Assembly (NCBI GenBank): GCA_030538475.1
Contig: JAUNTX010000002.1
Span: 323,975 to 387,974 of the forward strand
Source: Dermabacter sp.
Lineage (GTDB): Bacteria > Actinomycetota > Actinomycetes > Actinomycetales > Dermabacteraceae
Direction of reading: 5' to 3'
Length of the DNA stretch: 64,000 bases
The notes under the pieces are model-generated. The model was not told the DNA's origin. It saw only the letters and a list, made by a program, of their open reading frames with translations, and did no database searches. The position numbers were made by a program, and so were the translations under genes. Shown here piece by piece: positions 8,678 through 17,320 of this stretch (the stretch's first letter is position 1; the number at the start of each line of letters is the position of its first letter).

Positions 8678-9027
8678 GAACACCTCAATGATCGGAGGGC
8701 GCCATTATCCCGCGGGCCGCCGCGGCAGCGCCACAGTCGGGCACAGCGTCCCGCGAGGTCCGTGAGGTCAAGGTCATGACTTGGCAAAGCTTTTCGCTCG
8801 ATTTAAAGCGTCAAGGAACCCCATCGCCAGATAAAGAACCAGGTGGTAGGGGCCCGTCACAATGTGAAACGTTTTCCTTATGGCCCCGTCGGCCCCCTAC
8901 CGAGAACTAGGCAGGGAGGCGACCGTTCCCTATGGTGGAAAAGACGCCCTTCGGGGCGCTTCGAGGGCACTGCGCCGCAGGACCCTCACGCCCGAGTCCC
9001 TGTGCCGTGTATGGAAGTAGCATCACC
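8678..9027. other. 350-bp divergent intergenic region with a LacI-like half-palindrome
   Basis: No gene is visible. The region separates the LacI regulator (left, minus) from the Tat-exported protein (right, plus). It is AT-richer than its surroundings. It contains TGAAACGTTTTCC at 8865-8877, close to the TGAAAACGTTTTCA type of LacI operator, and AAAGCTTT at about 8786. It probably holds the promoters of both flanking genes. Confidence 0.5.
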
Positions 9028-10362
9028 ATGACCTCTCCTCACCCCGAGCCCTCTACGCCCGCTCTCTCCCCCGCGCAGTCGTCCGTGACGGCGCGCACCG
9101 GTGCTTCCCCCGATACCTCCACCCCCGTGCTCGGCCGCCGCGCCATCGTCCGCGGCGCCGCCTGGGCCATCCCCACCGTGGCCGTCGCCACGGCCGCGCC
9201 CGCCTTCGCCGCGAGCCCGTGCCCGCCCATCGAGTTCTACGCAAAGTCGCGGATCCTCAACCCCTACACCGACCCCTACTACTCGGTGAGCCACTTCGAT
9301 AACAAGGTCACGATGTTTGACCGGCCCCAGGGCGCCTTCGAAATGCAGCACTTCTACATTCGCCAGAAGGCCTACTGGCGCCTCGCCATCGGCGTGCCCC
9401 AGGGGGCCGAAGCCGGTGCCGTGATCGACTTCCCGATCGATCCCACCTGGACCGTCGATGTGATCGAGACCCTCACCCTGCACCCCGTCCCCGGCGCGGC
9501 GGACTCCACGAGTTTCTCCCGCCACATGCCCGCTCTGGTCTACAACGGCACGTTCATGTTCACGAAGGAACTGCCCGCCTACACCACCGAAACCACGGCC
9601 ACGGGCCTCCGGTTTACCTTCACCGAACCGATCCCGCAGTGGGCCGCGGGCATGATCCGCATTACCGCGACCCCCACCGTTCCCGACGAGGACGTCCGCG
9701 CGGGCACCGCCCTCACCGCGGAAGCCACCATGACCTTCACGCCCCTGGACTGCACGTCCGTCTTCCCGGAGCCCAACGGCCCCGCGAACCCGGGCAAGTG
9801 CCTCGAGGACTTCACGTGGACCACGAGGGGCACCGCGAACTTCGAGACCAACGACATCCAGCGCGACAAGCACGAGCAGACCGGCAAGGGCGACTGCTCG
9901 GACGTGTCGATTGACTTCTGGGTGACCCGGAAGGACGTCAAGGACGCGAGCGGCACCGTGACGGGCCGCGAGTACACGCCGCACTACCGGGCGATCATCG
10001 GCTCGATGCTCGACGCCACCGACGTGGTGGCCACCCTGACGCTCAACGATCCCGCGGGCTCGCTGTTTAGGGAAGGCTCGCTCAACAGCGTGCAGAGCCC
10101 CGCGGCTGGCGCCACCCCCGAGATGTACAAGGGGATCGTGGACTTCACCGAGCAGCCGCAGATGTCGGCCGACCGCACGAGCATCTCGTGGAACATCGGC
10201 ACGATGCACGCGGGAACGTCCGTCCAGTTCCAGGCCGACGGCGAGACGGTCGTTCTGCCCGTGGACGCCGCGGTGGATCTGCGTACCTCGACCCTCACCG
10301 TGACCGGCCACAAGATCTGCGGCGCGAAGCCGAACATGTGCCCGCCGCCCGTGACGCCGTGA
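9028..10362 (+). CDS. Tat-exported protein of unknown function
   Basis: 444 residues. After a 45-residue Ser/Pro/Thr-rich head comes a clear twin-arginine signal (LGRRAIVRGAAWAIPT, then a hydrophobic stretch ending APAFAAS, about residues 48-77), the form common on actinobacterial surface proteins. The mature part is beta-rich with no recognised domain. Cysteines are spread over the chain (PCPP, LDCTS, GKCLED, GDCSD and a C-terminal CGAKPNMC), suggesting disulfides outside the cell. There is no LPXTG or membrane anchor at the C-terminus, so it is probably secreted. The ATG at 9028 with GGAAG upstream was chosen over an in-frame ATG at 8932 because the signal fits better. A hairpin follows the stop. 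The function is not known. Confidence 0.75.
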   Translation: MTSPHPEPSTPALSPAQSSVTARTGASPDTSTPVLGRRAIVRGAAWAIPTVAVATAAPAFAASPCPPIEFYAKSRILNPYTDPYYSVSHFDNKVTMFDRPQGAFEMQHFYIRQKAYWRLAIGVPQGAEAGAVIDFPIDPTWTVDVIETLTLHPVPGAADSTSFSRHMPALVYNGTFMFTKELPAYTTETTATGLRFTFTEPIPQWAAGMIRITATPTVPDEDVRAGTALTAEATMTFTPLDCTSVFPEPNGPANPGKCLEDFTWTTRGTANFETNDIQRDKHEQTGKGDCSDVSIDFWVTRKDVKDASGTVTGREYTPHYRAIIGSMLDATDVVATLTLNDPAGSLFREGSLNSVQSPAAGATPEMYKGIVDFTEQPQMSADRTSISWNIGTMHAGTSVQFQADGETVVLPVDAAVDLRTSTLTVTGHKICGAKPNMCPPPVTP

Positions 10363-10389
10363 GCGCATGATCCGCTAACTGTCGATACT

Positions 10390-10434
10390 GAGCGGGCCCG
10401 CCCCTGGAAGAATCATCCGGGAGCGGGCCCGCTC
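10390..10434 (+). terminator. Hairpin after the Tat-exported protein gene
   Basis: 12-bp perfect inverted repeat (GAGCGGGCCCGC at 10390-10401 with its complement at 10423-10434) around a 21-nt loop, between two convergent stop codons. It could terminate both directions. No T tract. Confidence 0.55.
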
Positions 10435-10484
10435 GCGCGTGCGGTGCGGTAGCCGCGTGGTGCAGGAACCGTACGGCGCAGAAA

Positions 10485-12557
10485 CTACGCCGGGCTGACC
10501 GTCTCCGACAGATGCCCGAGCGCGAGCGCGACCGGGACCGCACTGGCCGCGGCCCACGCCTGCGGGCGGCACGACGCCGGATACGGCAGCGGCGGGAAGA
10601 CCTCGCTCGCGGCATCGCCCGCGAACAGTTCGGGCAGGCGCTCATCAAAGCCGCGCGCCGCCCGCAGCAGCCCCCTCGCGAGCACGCGCGCCTCCTCCAC
10701 GAACCCCGCCCGCAGGGCCTGGCGCAGGATGAACGCCGTGTCGTGAGTCCACACGCTGCCACCGTGATAGCGCTGCGGCCAGTAGGCACCGTTGTCGGTC
10801 GAGAGCGTGCGAATCCCGTACCCGGAGAACATCGTGGGATCCAGCAGCCGGTCGATCACGATCCGCTCCTCGTCGGCGTCCAGAATCCCGGTGCCGAGCA
10901 CGTGACCCATGTTGGAGGCCACCGCATCCACCGGGCGCTTGTCGCCATCGAGCGCGAGGGCGATATACGGACCGCGCTCATCGCTCACCCAGAACTGGGA
11001 GCGGAAAGCCTCGCGGATCTGGGCCGCCCGCTCTTCGAGGCGCGGCGCCAGTTCCCCGGCCTCGGGGTGGCCCCACTGCCGAAGCAGGCTCGCCGCCTCA
11101 CAGCACGCCTCGTAGGCGTAGCCCTGCACTTCGCTCAGCGCGATGGGTCCGGGGGCGATGGAGCCGTCGGCCCGCCGCACCGAATCTCCCGAGTCCTTCC
11201 AGCCCTGGTTGGCGAGCCCGTGCCCGGATTCGTCGATGTATTCGAGGAAGAAGTCGCCGTCGGCATCCGCGTGCTCGAGCAGCCAGATGGCGGCGCGGGC
11301 CACGTTGCCCGCCAGCTCGCTCACATCGGCCCCGCGGGCGCTCACCTCGCTCACGAGGTGCACCCACAGGCACGTCGCGTCAATCGTCCCGTAATACACG
11401 GGCGGGAGGTAGCTGCTTCCCATGTCCATCCCGACGGCGCGCACCTCGTGCAGGATCTTGCCCGGCTGCTCGGCCGTCTCGGTGTCCGTGCGCTCGCCCT
11501 GCTGGGTGGCGAGGGTGCGCACCGTGCGCACCGCGAGGTCGTGATCGAGCGGAGCGAGCAGGTGCGCCGCGATAAGCGAATCCCGCCCGAACAGGGTGAA
11601 GAACCACGGGGCGCCCGCCGCGAGAAATGCCTGGTCGGGGTGGGCCCGACGGGCAAGGCGCAGGCTGGAAAGGTCCGCGAGGCTCTGGTGAAGGAGGCGG
11701 CCGACGGCGGCCTGCTCGTCACCGCCATCGTCCTCAATCACGGCGCCGTGGCCCACAGCCAGGCCGAGCGGGGGCTCGTCAACGCCGACGAACGGAGACT
11801 CGGTATCGCGCGCGCTGAGGCGCCACTGCCAGGTGGCCGACGAGTTCGGTGCGAGGGTGGCACGGAACGTCGCGACGAGGGGCGCGGCAGGGTGGGCACG
11901 GGTGGGGTGGGCACTGGCGGGAGCATCGTCCAGGCGTAGCGAGGCCCTGGCGCTGTCCTGGTGCAGCGATGCCTCGGTGCTGTCTTGGCGCAGCGAGGCT
12001 CCGACGCCGCCCACCTCGAGGCTCGCGGAGGTGGCGGCGCGCCACGACCACCGGGCGGCAGCGCCTTCGACGGTGGGCACGGGCGGGGCGATGGCGAGGC
12101 GGGGGCTCAGCTGCGGGTCCTTGACGGCGGCCATGGGCAGGGCGTCGAGCGTGAATCGCACCTCGAGCTCCACTCGAACCGGGTGATCGGCGGCCGAGGT
12201 CAGGGTGAGGGTCTCGCTCACCCCCGTGATCGAGGCGCTACGGGAGCGCTCGAGGCGCACCACGGGATCCACCGGAAGGCCCTCGAGCGAGACCACATCG
12301 ACGAACCGCACCGTCGTGGCCCCGTCGGGGAAGGTGCCGATGGGGGAGAGCTCGCCCGCGGGCAGGGCAGCGCCGCCGTCCTCGATCAGTGACCGCCCCC
12401 GCACGGCGACGGCGTAGGCGGAGACCAGGCGGTCGTCGGCAAGGAAGATGCCTTCGGCGCCCTCGCCTCGCATCGTGCCCGCGGGTGTGGACCACGCCTG
12501 GACGGGGGCGGCGAACACGCCGACGAGATCGTGGACGAAGGGTTGGTGCAGGGTCAT
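10485..12557 (-). CDS. Glycogen-debranching-type glycosidase (amylo-alpha-1,6-glucosidase family)
   Basis: 690-residue cytoplasmic enzyme with an N-terminal glycogen-debranching beta-sandwich domain (about residues 1-330; FLADDRLVSAYAVAV near the start) and a C-terminal alpha/alpha-barrel like GH15/GH63. Recognisable barrel blocks are FFTLFGRDSLIAAHLLAP (about 325), YYGTIDATCLWVHLVSE (about 390), NQGWKDSGDSVRRADGS (about 445) and YGIRTLSTDNGAYWPQRYHGGSVW (about 565, abbreviated by its key residues YGIRTLS and YHGGSVW). Similar proteins are annotated as amylo-alpha-1,6-glucosidases, and some act on sucrose or trehalose-like sugars. A 35-residue repetitive insert (S-L-R-Q-D-S-type repeats) sits near residues 180-220. 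The ATG at 12557 was chosen because upstream codons in the same frame run through the regulator gene. It is divergent from the LacI regulator and shares its operators. Confidence 0.85.
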   Translation of the reverse strand: MTLHQPFVHDLVGVFAAPVQAWSTPAGTMRGEGAEGIFLADDRLVSAYAVAVRGRSLIEDGGAALPAGELSPIGTFPDGATTVRFVDVVSLEGLPVDPVVRLERSRSASITGVSETLTLTSAADHPVRVELEVRFTLDALPMAAVKDPQLSPRLAIAPPVPTVEGAAARWSWRAATSASLEVGGVGASLRQDSTEASLHQDSARASLRLDDAPASAHPTRAHPAAPLVATFRATLAPNSSATWQWRLSARDTESPFVGVDEPPLGLAVGHGAVIEDDGGDEQAAVGRLLHQSLADLSSLRLARRAHPDQAFLAAGAPWFFTLFGRDSLIAAHLLAPLDHDLAVRTVRTLATQQGERTDTETAEQPGKILHEVRAVGMDMGSSYLPPVYYGTIDATCLWVHLVSEVSARGADVSELAGNVARAAIWLLEHADADGDFFLEYIDESGHGLANQGWKDSGDSVRRADGSIAPGPIALSEVQGYAYEACCEAASLLRQWGHPEAGELAPRLEERAAQIREAFRSQFWVSDERGPYIALALDGDKRPVDAVASNMGHVLGTGILDADEERIVIDRLLDPTMFSGYGIRTLSTDNGAYWPQRYHGGSVWTHDTAFILRQALRAGFVEEARVLARGLLRAARGFDERLPELFAGDAASEVFPPLPYPASCRPQAWAAASAVPVALALGHLSETVSPA

Positions 12558-12627
12558 CGGGAGTGCCTCACAGGGATCGCGGGTGGCGGCAGGGACGGGA
12601 GTGTGCCTCGAACGTACGGGGGGTTGC

Positions 12628-12736
12628 TGAACGTTCCACCGTGGAAAGCCTGGTGCACGGCACGGGGAAGCGCGGCCGGGAGTGGTCCGGTGTTCGTCAG
12701 GGGTTGAACGTTCATATGTCCATAGTTTATCGTTCA
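12628..12736. promoter_or_regulatory. LacI operator set in the glycosidase/regulator divergent region
   Basis: A perfect palindrome TGAACGTTCA lies at 12705-12714. A 9/10 copy (TGAACGTTCC) is at 12628-12637 and an 8/10 copy (TTATCGTTCA) at 12727-12736. The last two sites nearest the regulator are centred 22 bp apart, two helical turns, so two dimers could bind one face. The central CG fits LacI-family binding. The sites lie between the divergent glycosidase and regulator genes, so they probably control both directions. Confidence 0.7.
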
Positions 12737-12779
12737 TATCAGGATCACGCACCCGCGAGAGCGAAGGAAAGGAGCCGCC

Positions 12780-13940
12780 GTGGACACCAGCGCCGCCGGA
12801 AACACCACAGGCCCCGATGCCTCGGCGCCCAATGGCTTGGCGCCCGCCACTCCGGCCCGCACCACACCGGGCGCCTCTGCGCGCCCCACCCTCGCCACGA
12901 TCGCCCGCGCCACCGGCGTGAGCGTGCAGACCGTCTCGAACGTCGTCAATGGCAGGGCCGAACGCGTCGCTCCCGCCACGCGGGCCAGGATCGCGGCGGA
13001 AATCGACCGCCAGGGCTACCGCCCCAACCGGGCGGCCCGCCTGCTGCGCACCCACCGCTCGGGGCTGCTCGGCTACCGGATCCGGCCCACGACCGACGGC
13101 ATCAACGGCTCTGTGCTCGACCGCCTTCTGCACGCCCTGAGCGAGCAGGCCCACGCCCGCGGCTACGGACTCATCGTGTTCTCCGCCGATGACGACGACG
13201 CCGAAATCGAGGCCTACCGCACGCTCACGAGCGAAAACAACGTCGATGGCTTCCTGCTGACCTCAACGAACCACGGCGACGAACGGGCCGATTGGCTCCG
13301 CGAGAACTCCCTGCCGTTCGTCGCCTTCGGCCGCCCGTGGGGGCGCGAGGATGCCGCCGCCGCACGCGACTACGACTGGGTGGACGTGGACGGTTCGAGC
13401 GGCACCCGCCGCGCCACCGATCTGCTCCTTGCCCGCGGCTGCACGCGCGTCGCCTTCCTCGGCTGGCCGGAAGGATCTGGGGCAGGCGACGACCGCCGCG
13501 CCGGATGGGACGCGGCGCTCGCGGACGCCGGGATCGAGGACCGCCTGGAGCGCCGCGTGAGCGACAGCGTGGACAACGGCCACGAGGCCGCCGTTCAGCT
13601 CGTGGCCGACGGCGCCGACGCCATCGTCTGCGCATCCGATTCGCTTGCCATCGGGGCGCTCGTGGCCCTGCGCGCCGCTCGGCCCGAATTAGCCGAACAC
13701 ATCGTGGGCTTCGACGACACCCCCGTGGCCGCCGCCGTGGGCCTCACGAGCGTGAACCAGCCCATCGAGGCGGCCGCGGCCCGCATGATCGACCTGCTCG
13801 TGGAGAGGATCGAAAACCCGGGCGGGCGCGGCGAGGAAGCCCCCGAACGTCTCTTGCCGCCCGTCATCCGCGAGCGAACGCCCCTGCGCGGCTTCACCCC
13901 GAGCACCCTGCCCACCCCGTCGGCCCCGGGCACCGCCTGA
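12780..13940 (+). CDS. LacI family transcriptional regulator
   Basis: 386 residues with an unusually long 40-residue Ala/Pro/Thr-rich head before the helix-turn-helix (LATIARATGVSVQTVSNVVN, about residues 38-57). The sugar-binding regulatory domain follows, and near the C-terminus the usual LTSVNQPIEAAAARMIDLL segment is present. The GTG start is supported by GAAAGGAG nine bases upstream. It lies directly upstream of the ABC importer genes and divergent from the debranching-type glycosidase, with TGAACGTTCA operators between them, so it is the likely repressor of the whole module and of itself. The effector sugar is not known. Confidence 0.9.
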   Translation: MDTSAAGNTTGPDASAPNGLAPATPARTTPGASARPTLATIARATGVSVQTVSNVVNGRAERVAPATRARIAAEIDRQGYRPNRAARLLRTHRSGLLGYRIRPTTDGINGSVLDRLLHALSEQAHARGYGLIVFSADDDDAEIEAYRTLTSENNVDGFLLTSTNHGDERADWLRENSLPFVAFGRPWGREDAAAARDYDWVDVDGSSGTRRATDLLLARGCTRVAFLGWPEGSGAGDDRRAGWDAALADAGIEDRLERRVSDSVDNGHEAAVQLVADGADAIVCASDSLAIGALVALRAARPELAEHIVGFDDTPVAAAVGLTSVNQPIEAAAARMIDLLVERIENPGGRGEEAPERLLPPVIRERTPLRGFTPSTLPTPSAPGTA

Positions 13941-13998
13941 GCCCGGCGCCTCACCTGCCATCGACCCCCTGTTTGCGTCACTACCAAAGGAGTTTTCC

Positions 13999-15267
13999 GT
14001 GTCCATTCGCTTTACCTCCGCCCTCACCCCCGCGCACTCCCGCCGTGCCTTCCTTGCCACCGCTGGCGTGGCCGCCGCAGCGACCGGCCTCGCCGCGTGC
14101 GGCGGCGGGTCGGGCTTCAACGATTCCGGCTCCGATGCCGGCGCGGGCTCCGGCAACGGCCTCACCCTGCTCATCGGCTCCTCGGGCGAGGCCGAAACCG
14201 AAGCGGTCACCGCCGCCGCGAAGCGCTTCACCGAGAAGGAGGGAGTCGAGGTCCAGGTGATTCCCGCGTCCGATCTGAACCAGCAGCTCTCGCAGGGCTT
14301 TGCCTCGGGATCGCCCGCCGACGTGTTCTACCTCAGCACGGACGCCCTCGCGGGCTACGCCGCGAACGGCTCGCTCGAGCCCTACGGCGACAAGCTGAGC
14401 GTGAAGGATGAGCTGTACCCGGCGCTCGTGGAGGCGTTCACGGTGGACGGCACGTTCTACGCGGCCCCGAAGGACTTTTCGACCCTGACCCTCGTCATCA
14501 ATAAGAAGCTGTGGGAGGCCGCGGGCCTGACGGAGGCGGACTACCCTGCCGACTGGGCGGGCCTCAAGGCCGTGGCCCAGAAGCTCACCGACGGCTCCCG
14601 CGTGGGCCTCGGCACCTCGAACGAATACCAGCGGCTCGGCGCGTTCATGGCCCAGGCGGGCGGCGAGCTCGTCACCGACGGGACCGCGAGCGCGAACTCC
14701 GACGCGAACGTCGAGGCGCTCACGTTCGTCAAGGAACTCCTGGCCGACGGCAGCATGACGTTCGCCTCCGACCTCGGGGCGGGCTGGGGCGGCGAGGCCT
14801 TCGGCAAGGAACTGTGCGCCATGACGATCGAGGGCAACTGGATCACGGGCGCGCTCGAGAAGGACTACCCGGAGCTCGAGGCCGTGTTCGTGGAACTCCC
14901 GGCCGGGCCCAAGGGTCGCGGAACCCTCCAGTTCTCGAACGCGTGGGGCATGGCCGCCGATTCCACCCACAAGGACGATGCCCTGAAGCTCATCGAGTTC
15001 CTCACGACGAAGGAGCAGCAGCTCGAGTTCGCGAGCGCGTTCGGCGTCATGCCGTCGCTCGAGAGCGCCGAGGACGAGTGGAAGACCGAGTTCCCGGAGA
15101 TGGCCGCGTTCATCGACTCTGCCGCGTATGCGAAGAACCCGCCCGCGCAGGCGGGAATGGCCGAGGTCATCACGGAGCTCAACAGCCAGCTGGAAACCCT
15201 CGCGAGTGCGGACCCGAAGGCGCTGCTGGACGGCGTGCAGCAGAACCTCGAGGCCACCCTTGGCTAG
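13999..15267 (+). CDS. Sugar-binding lipoprotein of ABC importer (family 1)
   Basis: 422 residues. The leader combines a twin-arginine motif (HSRRAFLAT) with a lipobox (LAAC, Cys at about residue 34), so it is a Tat-exported lipoprotein. The mature part is a family 1 solute-binding protein (for example SPADVFYLSTDALAGYA about residue 105 and GRGTLQFSNAWGMA about residue 310). The GTG start has a strong AAAGGAG at 13986-13992, which fixes it. It lies 58 bp after the LacI regulator and overlaps the first permease, so it belongs to one operon. The substrate is probably an alpha-glucoside given the divergent glycosidase, but this is inference. Confidence 0.92.
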   Translation: MSIRFTSALTPAHSRRAFLATAGVAAAATGLAACGGGSGFNDSGSDAGAGSGNGLTLLIGSSGEAETEAVTAAAKRFTEKEGVEVQVIPASDLNQQLSQGFASGSPADVFYLSTDALAGYAANGSLEPYGDKLSVKDELYPALVEAFTVDGTFYAAPKDFSTLTLVINKKLWEAAGLTEADYPADWAGLKAVAQKLTDGSRVGLGTSNEYQRLGAFMAQAGGELVTDGTASANSDANVEALTFVKELLADGSMTFASDLGAGWGGEAFGKELCAMTIEGNWITGALEKDYPELEAVFVELPAGPKGRGTLQFSNAWGMAADSTHKDDALKLIEFLTTKEQQLEFASAFGVMPSLESAEDEWKTEFPEMAAFIDSAAYAKNPPAQAGMAEVITELNSQLETLASADPKALLDGVQQNLEATLG

Positions 15268-16399
15268 CATCGCGCCCGCCACCGCGCCGCCCGCGGCACG
15301 CACCCGCTCCCGGGCGCCGCGCCGTCGGCACCGCTCCAAGAACCCCGTGGCGGGCTGGCTCTTCGTGGCGCCCGCGGTCATCGTGATCGGCGTGTTCCTC
15401 GTGGTCCCCGTCATCATGGCGGCGTGGGTGAGCGTCTCGGACTGGGGCGGGCGCGGCTCGCCGTTTGGCGACGGCGTGAGCTTCATCGGGCTGAAAAACT
15501 ACGAGGCGGTCCTGACCGAGCCGGGCCTCGCCCGCCGCGACTTCGGCATCGCGATCCGCAACAACGTCTTCTACGTGCTGCTCGTGGTGCCGCTGCAAAC
15601 GATCCTGTCGCTGTTCCTCGCGAGCCTCGTGAACCGGGCGGCCCTCAAGGGGCGCGGTTTCTTCCGTACCGCCTTCTACTTCCCGTCGGTCACGAGCTCC
15701 GTGGCGATCACGGTGCTGTGGCTGTTTTTGTTCAGCGCCACGGGCGTGGTGAACAAGGTGCTGTCTTTCTTCGCGATCCAGGGCCCCAACTGGTTCAGTG
15801 ATCCGCGCGGCGTGGTCCACGTGATCCTCGGAGCCTTCGGGATCGCGAGCGCTCCCGAGGCCCTCGCGCAGCAGGGCTTTTTGGGCGTGAGCCCGTGGGA
15901 GTGGATCGCGGGCCCGTCGGTCGCGATGAGCGCCTTCATCCTCATGGCCATCTTCACCACGTCCGGCACGTTCATGCTCCTGTTCATCGCCGCCCTGCAG
16001 AACCTCGATCCCGAGGTGAACGAAGCGGCGATGGTGGATGGCGCGGGCCCGTGGCGGCGCTTCTTCTCCGTGACCCTGCCGCAGCTGAAGCCCACGATCT
16101 TCACCGTGGTGACCCTGGGCCTCATCGGCACGTGGCAGGTGTTCGACCAGATTTATACCGGCACCCAGGGCGGCCCCTCGAAGACCACCCTGACCCCCGC
16201 GTATCTGTCCTACACGTCGGCGTTTGAGTCCCAGCAGTGGGGCCGCGGCGCCGCGATCGCGTTCGTCCTGTTCGTCATCATCGTCGTCATGACGCTCCTG
16301 CAGCGCCTTCTCTTGGCCGAACGAGAACCGCGCTCCACCAGGCAGCGCCGGAGGGCGGAGCGTCGGGCCCGCCGCGCCGGAACGGGAGGTCTCTCATGA
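15260..16399 (+). CDS. Carbohydrate ABC transporter permease, MalF type, TTG start
   Basis: 379-residue permease. No ATG or GTG gives a sensible N-terminus; a TTG at 15260 overlapping the binding-protein stop by 8 bp gives a short basic head (RSRAPRRRHRSKNP) before the first membrane helix (AGWLFVAPAVIVIGVFLVV), so that start is proposed. The EAA loop (DPEVNEAAMVDGAGPWRRFF, about residue 255) is present. It is about 80 residues longer than usual, mainly from an extra segment between helices 3 and 4 (about residues 170-215, containing GPNWFSDPRG and PWEWIAGPS), probably an external loop as in some MalF proteins, and a basic C-terminal tail. It overlaps the next permease by ATGA. Confidence 0.88.
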   Translation: MASIAPATAPPAARTRSRAPRRRHRSKNPVAGWLFVAPAVIVIGVFLVVPVIMAAWVSVSDWGGRGSPFGDGVSFIGLKNYEAVLTEPGLARRDFGIAIRNNVFYVLLVVPLQTILSLFLASLVNRAALKGRGFFRTAFYFPSVTSSVAITVLWLFLFSATGVVNKVLSFFAIQGPNWFSDPRGVVHVILGAFGIASAPEALAQQGFLGVSPWEWIAGPSVAMSAFILMAIFTTSGTFMLLFIAALQNLDPEVNEAAMVDGAGPWRRFFSVTLPQLKPTIFTVVTLGLIGTWQVFDQIYTGTQGGPSKTTLTPAYLSYTSAFESQQWGRGAAIAFVLFVIIVVMTLLQRLLLAEREPRSTRQRRRAERRARRAGTGGLS

Positions 16400-17292
16400 G
16401 CGCATCCACCCCGGGCACGAGCGTCGGCCCCACCTCGGTGCCCACTCTCACGAGGCGCCACCGGCAACCGCTCGGCGCGGGCGCCCTCGTGGTGTATGCC
16501 CTGCTCATCCTGCTGGCCACGATCTACATCTTCCCGTTCCTCGTGCAGGTCGCCACGAGCTTTAAGACGGAGCCGGAGGCGGCGGCAAACCCGCTCGGGC
16601 TCATCCCGCAGAACTGGACCGCCGAAGCGTACGTGCGGCTGTTCAGCAACTCGAACTTTCCCCTGTGGATCCAGAACTCGTTCATCGTCACGCTGCTCGT
16701 GACGCTCGGGCGCGTGTTCTTCGGCTCGCTCGCCGGGTATGCGCTCGCGCGTCTGGACTTCCGGGGCCGCGGCGTCGTGTTCGCGCTGCTCGTGGCCGTC
16801 ATGGCGGTGCCGAGCGTCGTGCTGCTCATCCCGAAGTTCCTCGTCATCAACCAACTCTCGATCTACGACAGCTACGCGGGCATGATCCTGCCGCTGCTCG
16901 TGGATGCGGCGGGCGTGTTCATCATGAAGAACTTCTTCGAGTCCATTCCCCGCTCCATCGAGGAGCAGGCTGCGATCGATGGCGCGGGCACGTTCCGGAT
17001 CTTCTGGTCCGTGGTGTTGCCCATGGCCACGCCCGCGCTCATGACCATCATCATCCTGAGCTTCCAGGGCTCGTGGAACGAACTCAACCACTTCATCGTG
17101 GCCACGCAGTCGCCCGAGCTGACCACCCTCACGAAGGGTGTGGCGCAACTGGCGTCGGGCCAGCTCTCGCAGGGCACGCAGTATCCGCTCAAGCTCGCGG
17201 CGGCGGCCCTCATGACGGTGCCGGTCGCGGTCGTGTTCTTCATCTTCCAGCGCAAGATCATGAACACCACGGGCGGCGCGGTCAAGGGGTAG
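16396..17292 (+). CDS. Carbohydrate ABC transporter permease, MalG type
   Basis: 298 residues, six membrane helices, EAA loop SIEEQAAIDGAGTFRIFW at about residue 195, and the usual C-terminal AVKG. It is the second half of the importer channel. The ATG lies inside the preceding stop (ATGA) with GGGAGGT six bases upstream, so it is translationally coupled. No ATP-binding subunit follows; the next gene is an unrelated helicase. The importer therefore needs an ATPase encoded elsewhere, as is usual for CUT1 systems in Gram-positives. Confidence 0.93.
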   Translation: MSASTPGTSVGPTSVPTLTRRHRQPLGAGALVVYALLILLATIYIFPFLVQVATSFKTEPEAAANPLGLIPQNWTAEAYVRLFSNSNFPLWIQNSFIVTLLVTLGRVFFGSLAGYALARLDFRGRGVVFALLVAVMAVPSVVLLIPKFLVINQLSIYDSYAGMILPLLVDAAGVFIMKNFFESIPRSIEEQAAIDGAGTFRIFWSVVLPMATPALMTIIILSFQGSWNELNHFIVATQSPELTTLTKGVAQLASGQLSQGTQYPLKLAAAALMTVPVAVVFFIFQRKIMNTTGGAVKG

Positions 17293-17320
17293 GGCACGCG
17301 CTGCCGTTACGCTGGAAGGT

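Noticed and set aside
10485..13154. 889-codon version of the debranching-type glycosidase
   Set aside because: The extra 199 codons run through the divergent LacI regulator gene and its operators; the ATG at 12557 fits the family start.
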